Translations under genes and position numbers: made by a program
Source: Bacteroidota bacterium
GTDB lineage: Bacteria > Bacteroidota > Bacteroidia > AKYH767-A > OLB10
NCBI GenBank assembly: GCA_016713525.1
Contig: JADJOZ010000018.1
Location: 1-38,892, forward strand
DNA: 38,892 nucleotides
Direction of reading: 5' to 3'
Notes under the pieces: model-generated
Told to the model about the DNA's origin: nothing
Seen by the model: the letters and a program-made list of their open reading frames with translations, nothing else
Databases searched by the model: none
Shown: piece by piece, positions 37,700 to 38,892 of the stretch
How positions within the stretch are numbered: the first letter of the stretch is position 1
How the letters are laid out: each line of letters opens with the position of its first letter

Positions 37700-38892
37700 C
37701 ACACTCAAACCATAACTATGAACAAAGAGTTAATAAATTTGTCCCGGACAGCCAGGTATTATCACAGATATTAAGCTGTATACCAGCCAAAATCTGTTTA
37801 TAGATGCAGCTAAAAACATCAAAGCAACAAATATTATAAAACGGATCCCTGGCGAGGATGATCTTATAAATCTGTACATAGCGGTGTTTTAGTTATTGCA
37901 ATGGTCTCAGAAAGTATGCGAAGGGATGCTAACATGTGAGGGAAAGTTGACCCATTTAGGATTAGATAAAGCTCCACCGAAAGTACATTATCTAATTGCA
38001 AATAACCATAAGTTATATGGTAATGGAAACAATATATTGCAATTGCTTCGACGATACCATAGTTTTTATCTCCGGACACCCGAATAAAGGACTAGGTATT
38101 AAAAACTTAAAAATAATTGATAGTACCACAATAAGTTTATTTACGGATGGATATATTGAGGGGTGTTGGGCGCAACCCTGGATGGCTCCCGCAAAGGGGG
38201 CGGCTAAGGTTCATGCTATGATGGATGCTTTTAGTGGAGTAACAGAATTCGTTCGAATGACAGCGGCAAGGATTCATGATAAGCAGTTCTTGTATAAGTT
38301 GATACCATCAGATGATTTTTGTTGTATTTGATGAAGCCTATAATTTGTACGCACAACTCTTCTTTAAATGGACAAAGGCAATCGGTTTTGGTTTGTTACC
38401 AGAATGAAGGAAAATGCGGTCTGTCATGTCACTAAAGTAACCAACTGATAACTCTAAAGAAAAGGCAGCAAAGGGGTTCTTAAAAAAGAGCAATTTATAA
38501 CCATAGGCTATAAGGATGAAACCGGAAAAGTCATTCGATTAAAATTACGAAGAGGTATTTAATGCCGAAGACAGAAGAAAACAATATGTGTTTATAACTT
38601 CACTCAATTTTAAAATCAGTGCAAAAGAAGTAGCAGCGATATATAAGAATCCTTTGGATGATAGAAACATTATTCAAACCAAATAAAACAAAATTTTCCT
38701 GTAGAGATATTTTGGGAATTCTTTTCTCGAATGCAGGTAAAATGCAAAATCTATTGTTGATTGCTCGTTGCTGATAAGTTTGTAATTCGAAAAAATCAAC
38801 AGCTAAAATGGCTTTATAGCATATTAACAGTAATAAGATTACACCTGATAAGGTATATTGAGACTCTTGGGATTTATGAGATACATGCAAGG
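37700..38892 (+). mobile_element. IS4-family transposase, badly broken and cut by the window end
   Basis: Joined frames give the landmarks of a DDE transposase of the IS4 family. They include GKLTHLGLDKAPPKVHYLIA, LLRRYHSF, NLKIIDSTTISLF with the first catalytic Asp, KVHAMMDAFSGVTEFVRMTA with the next Asp block and RIHDKQFL. Further on come VVFDEAYNLYAQL, FWFVTRMKENAV, VFITSLNFKISAKEVAAIYK and WMIETLFK with the Glu of the YREK signature (near 38650-38680); the Arg of that motif is lost. The C-terminal end reads FPVEIFWEFF and onward. Many frame changes and stops make the copy non-functional as read. I could not find terminal inverted repeats or a target duplication; the right end is beyond the window. 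Confidence 0.75.

Noticed and set aside
1..38892. CRISPR array, tRNA or rRNA genes
   Set aside because: No regularly spaced direct repeats, cloverleaf-like segments or rRNA-like conserved stretches were seen on reading both strands.

Overview
The window looks like one contig of a low-GC Bacteroidota (probably Chitinophagales or Sphingobacteriales-like; the order is inference). Supporting signs are two promoters with the Bacteroidota -7 element TAnnTTTG, a kdp operon with KdpD split into two proteins, an OmpL-like porin inside that operon, and the kind of contractile-injection-system genes common in this phylum. Almost every long gene is broken by single-base indels, often in A, T or G runs, while the encoded motifs stay intact on both sides of each break. 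I therefore annotate reconstructed genes across frames. The damage is worst at the two ends (about 1-6400 and 37600-38892), as expected for an under-polished contig with low end coverage. Genuine decay of the left-end locus cannot be excluded.

Left part (1-10691, + strand): the 3' part of an extracellular contractile injection system (eCIS) locus. In order there is a tape-measure protein whose C-terminal signature is readable, two helix-rich uncharacterised proteins, a third uncharacterised protein, the eCIS-type AAA+ ATPase, a protein with a possible transposase-like fold that lacks the HUH residues, and a DUF4157 protein (HELWH zinc motif) with an unassigned C-terminal half that is a candidate cargo. 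Tube, sheath and baseplate genes would lie off the left edge. A GNAT acetyltransferase follows.

Middle part (12043-20096): a stress or redox island. A minus-strand operon encodes a formate/nitrite transporter, a site-2 protease with CBS domains and a CtpF/SERCA-like P-type ATPase. It is divergent from a nitroreductase, with an FNR-like palindrome between them. Next come a short proline-rich protein and PEP synthase on the minus strand. The gene set resembles parts of the mycobacterial DosR regulon.

Kdp part (20419-31042, + strand): an NtrC-type sigma-54 activator with its own promoter and terminator, then a candidate sigma-54 promoter, three small ORFs, kdpF, kdpA, kdpB, kdpC, an outer-membrane porin, a KdpD sensor/USP protein and a separate HAMP-PAS histidine kinase. 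No OmpR-type KdpE is present, so the adjacent sigma-54 activator is the natural candidate response regulator.

Right part (31147-38892): RNase R (-), a biotin carrier protein, an apparently exported Fe/Mn superoxide dismutase, two cell-envelope proteins (+), a PfkB-family kinase (-) that shares a perfect 16-bp terminator hairpin with the convergent lipoprotein gene, a secreted hypothetical protein and a broken IS4-family transposase running off the end.
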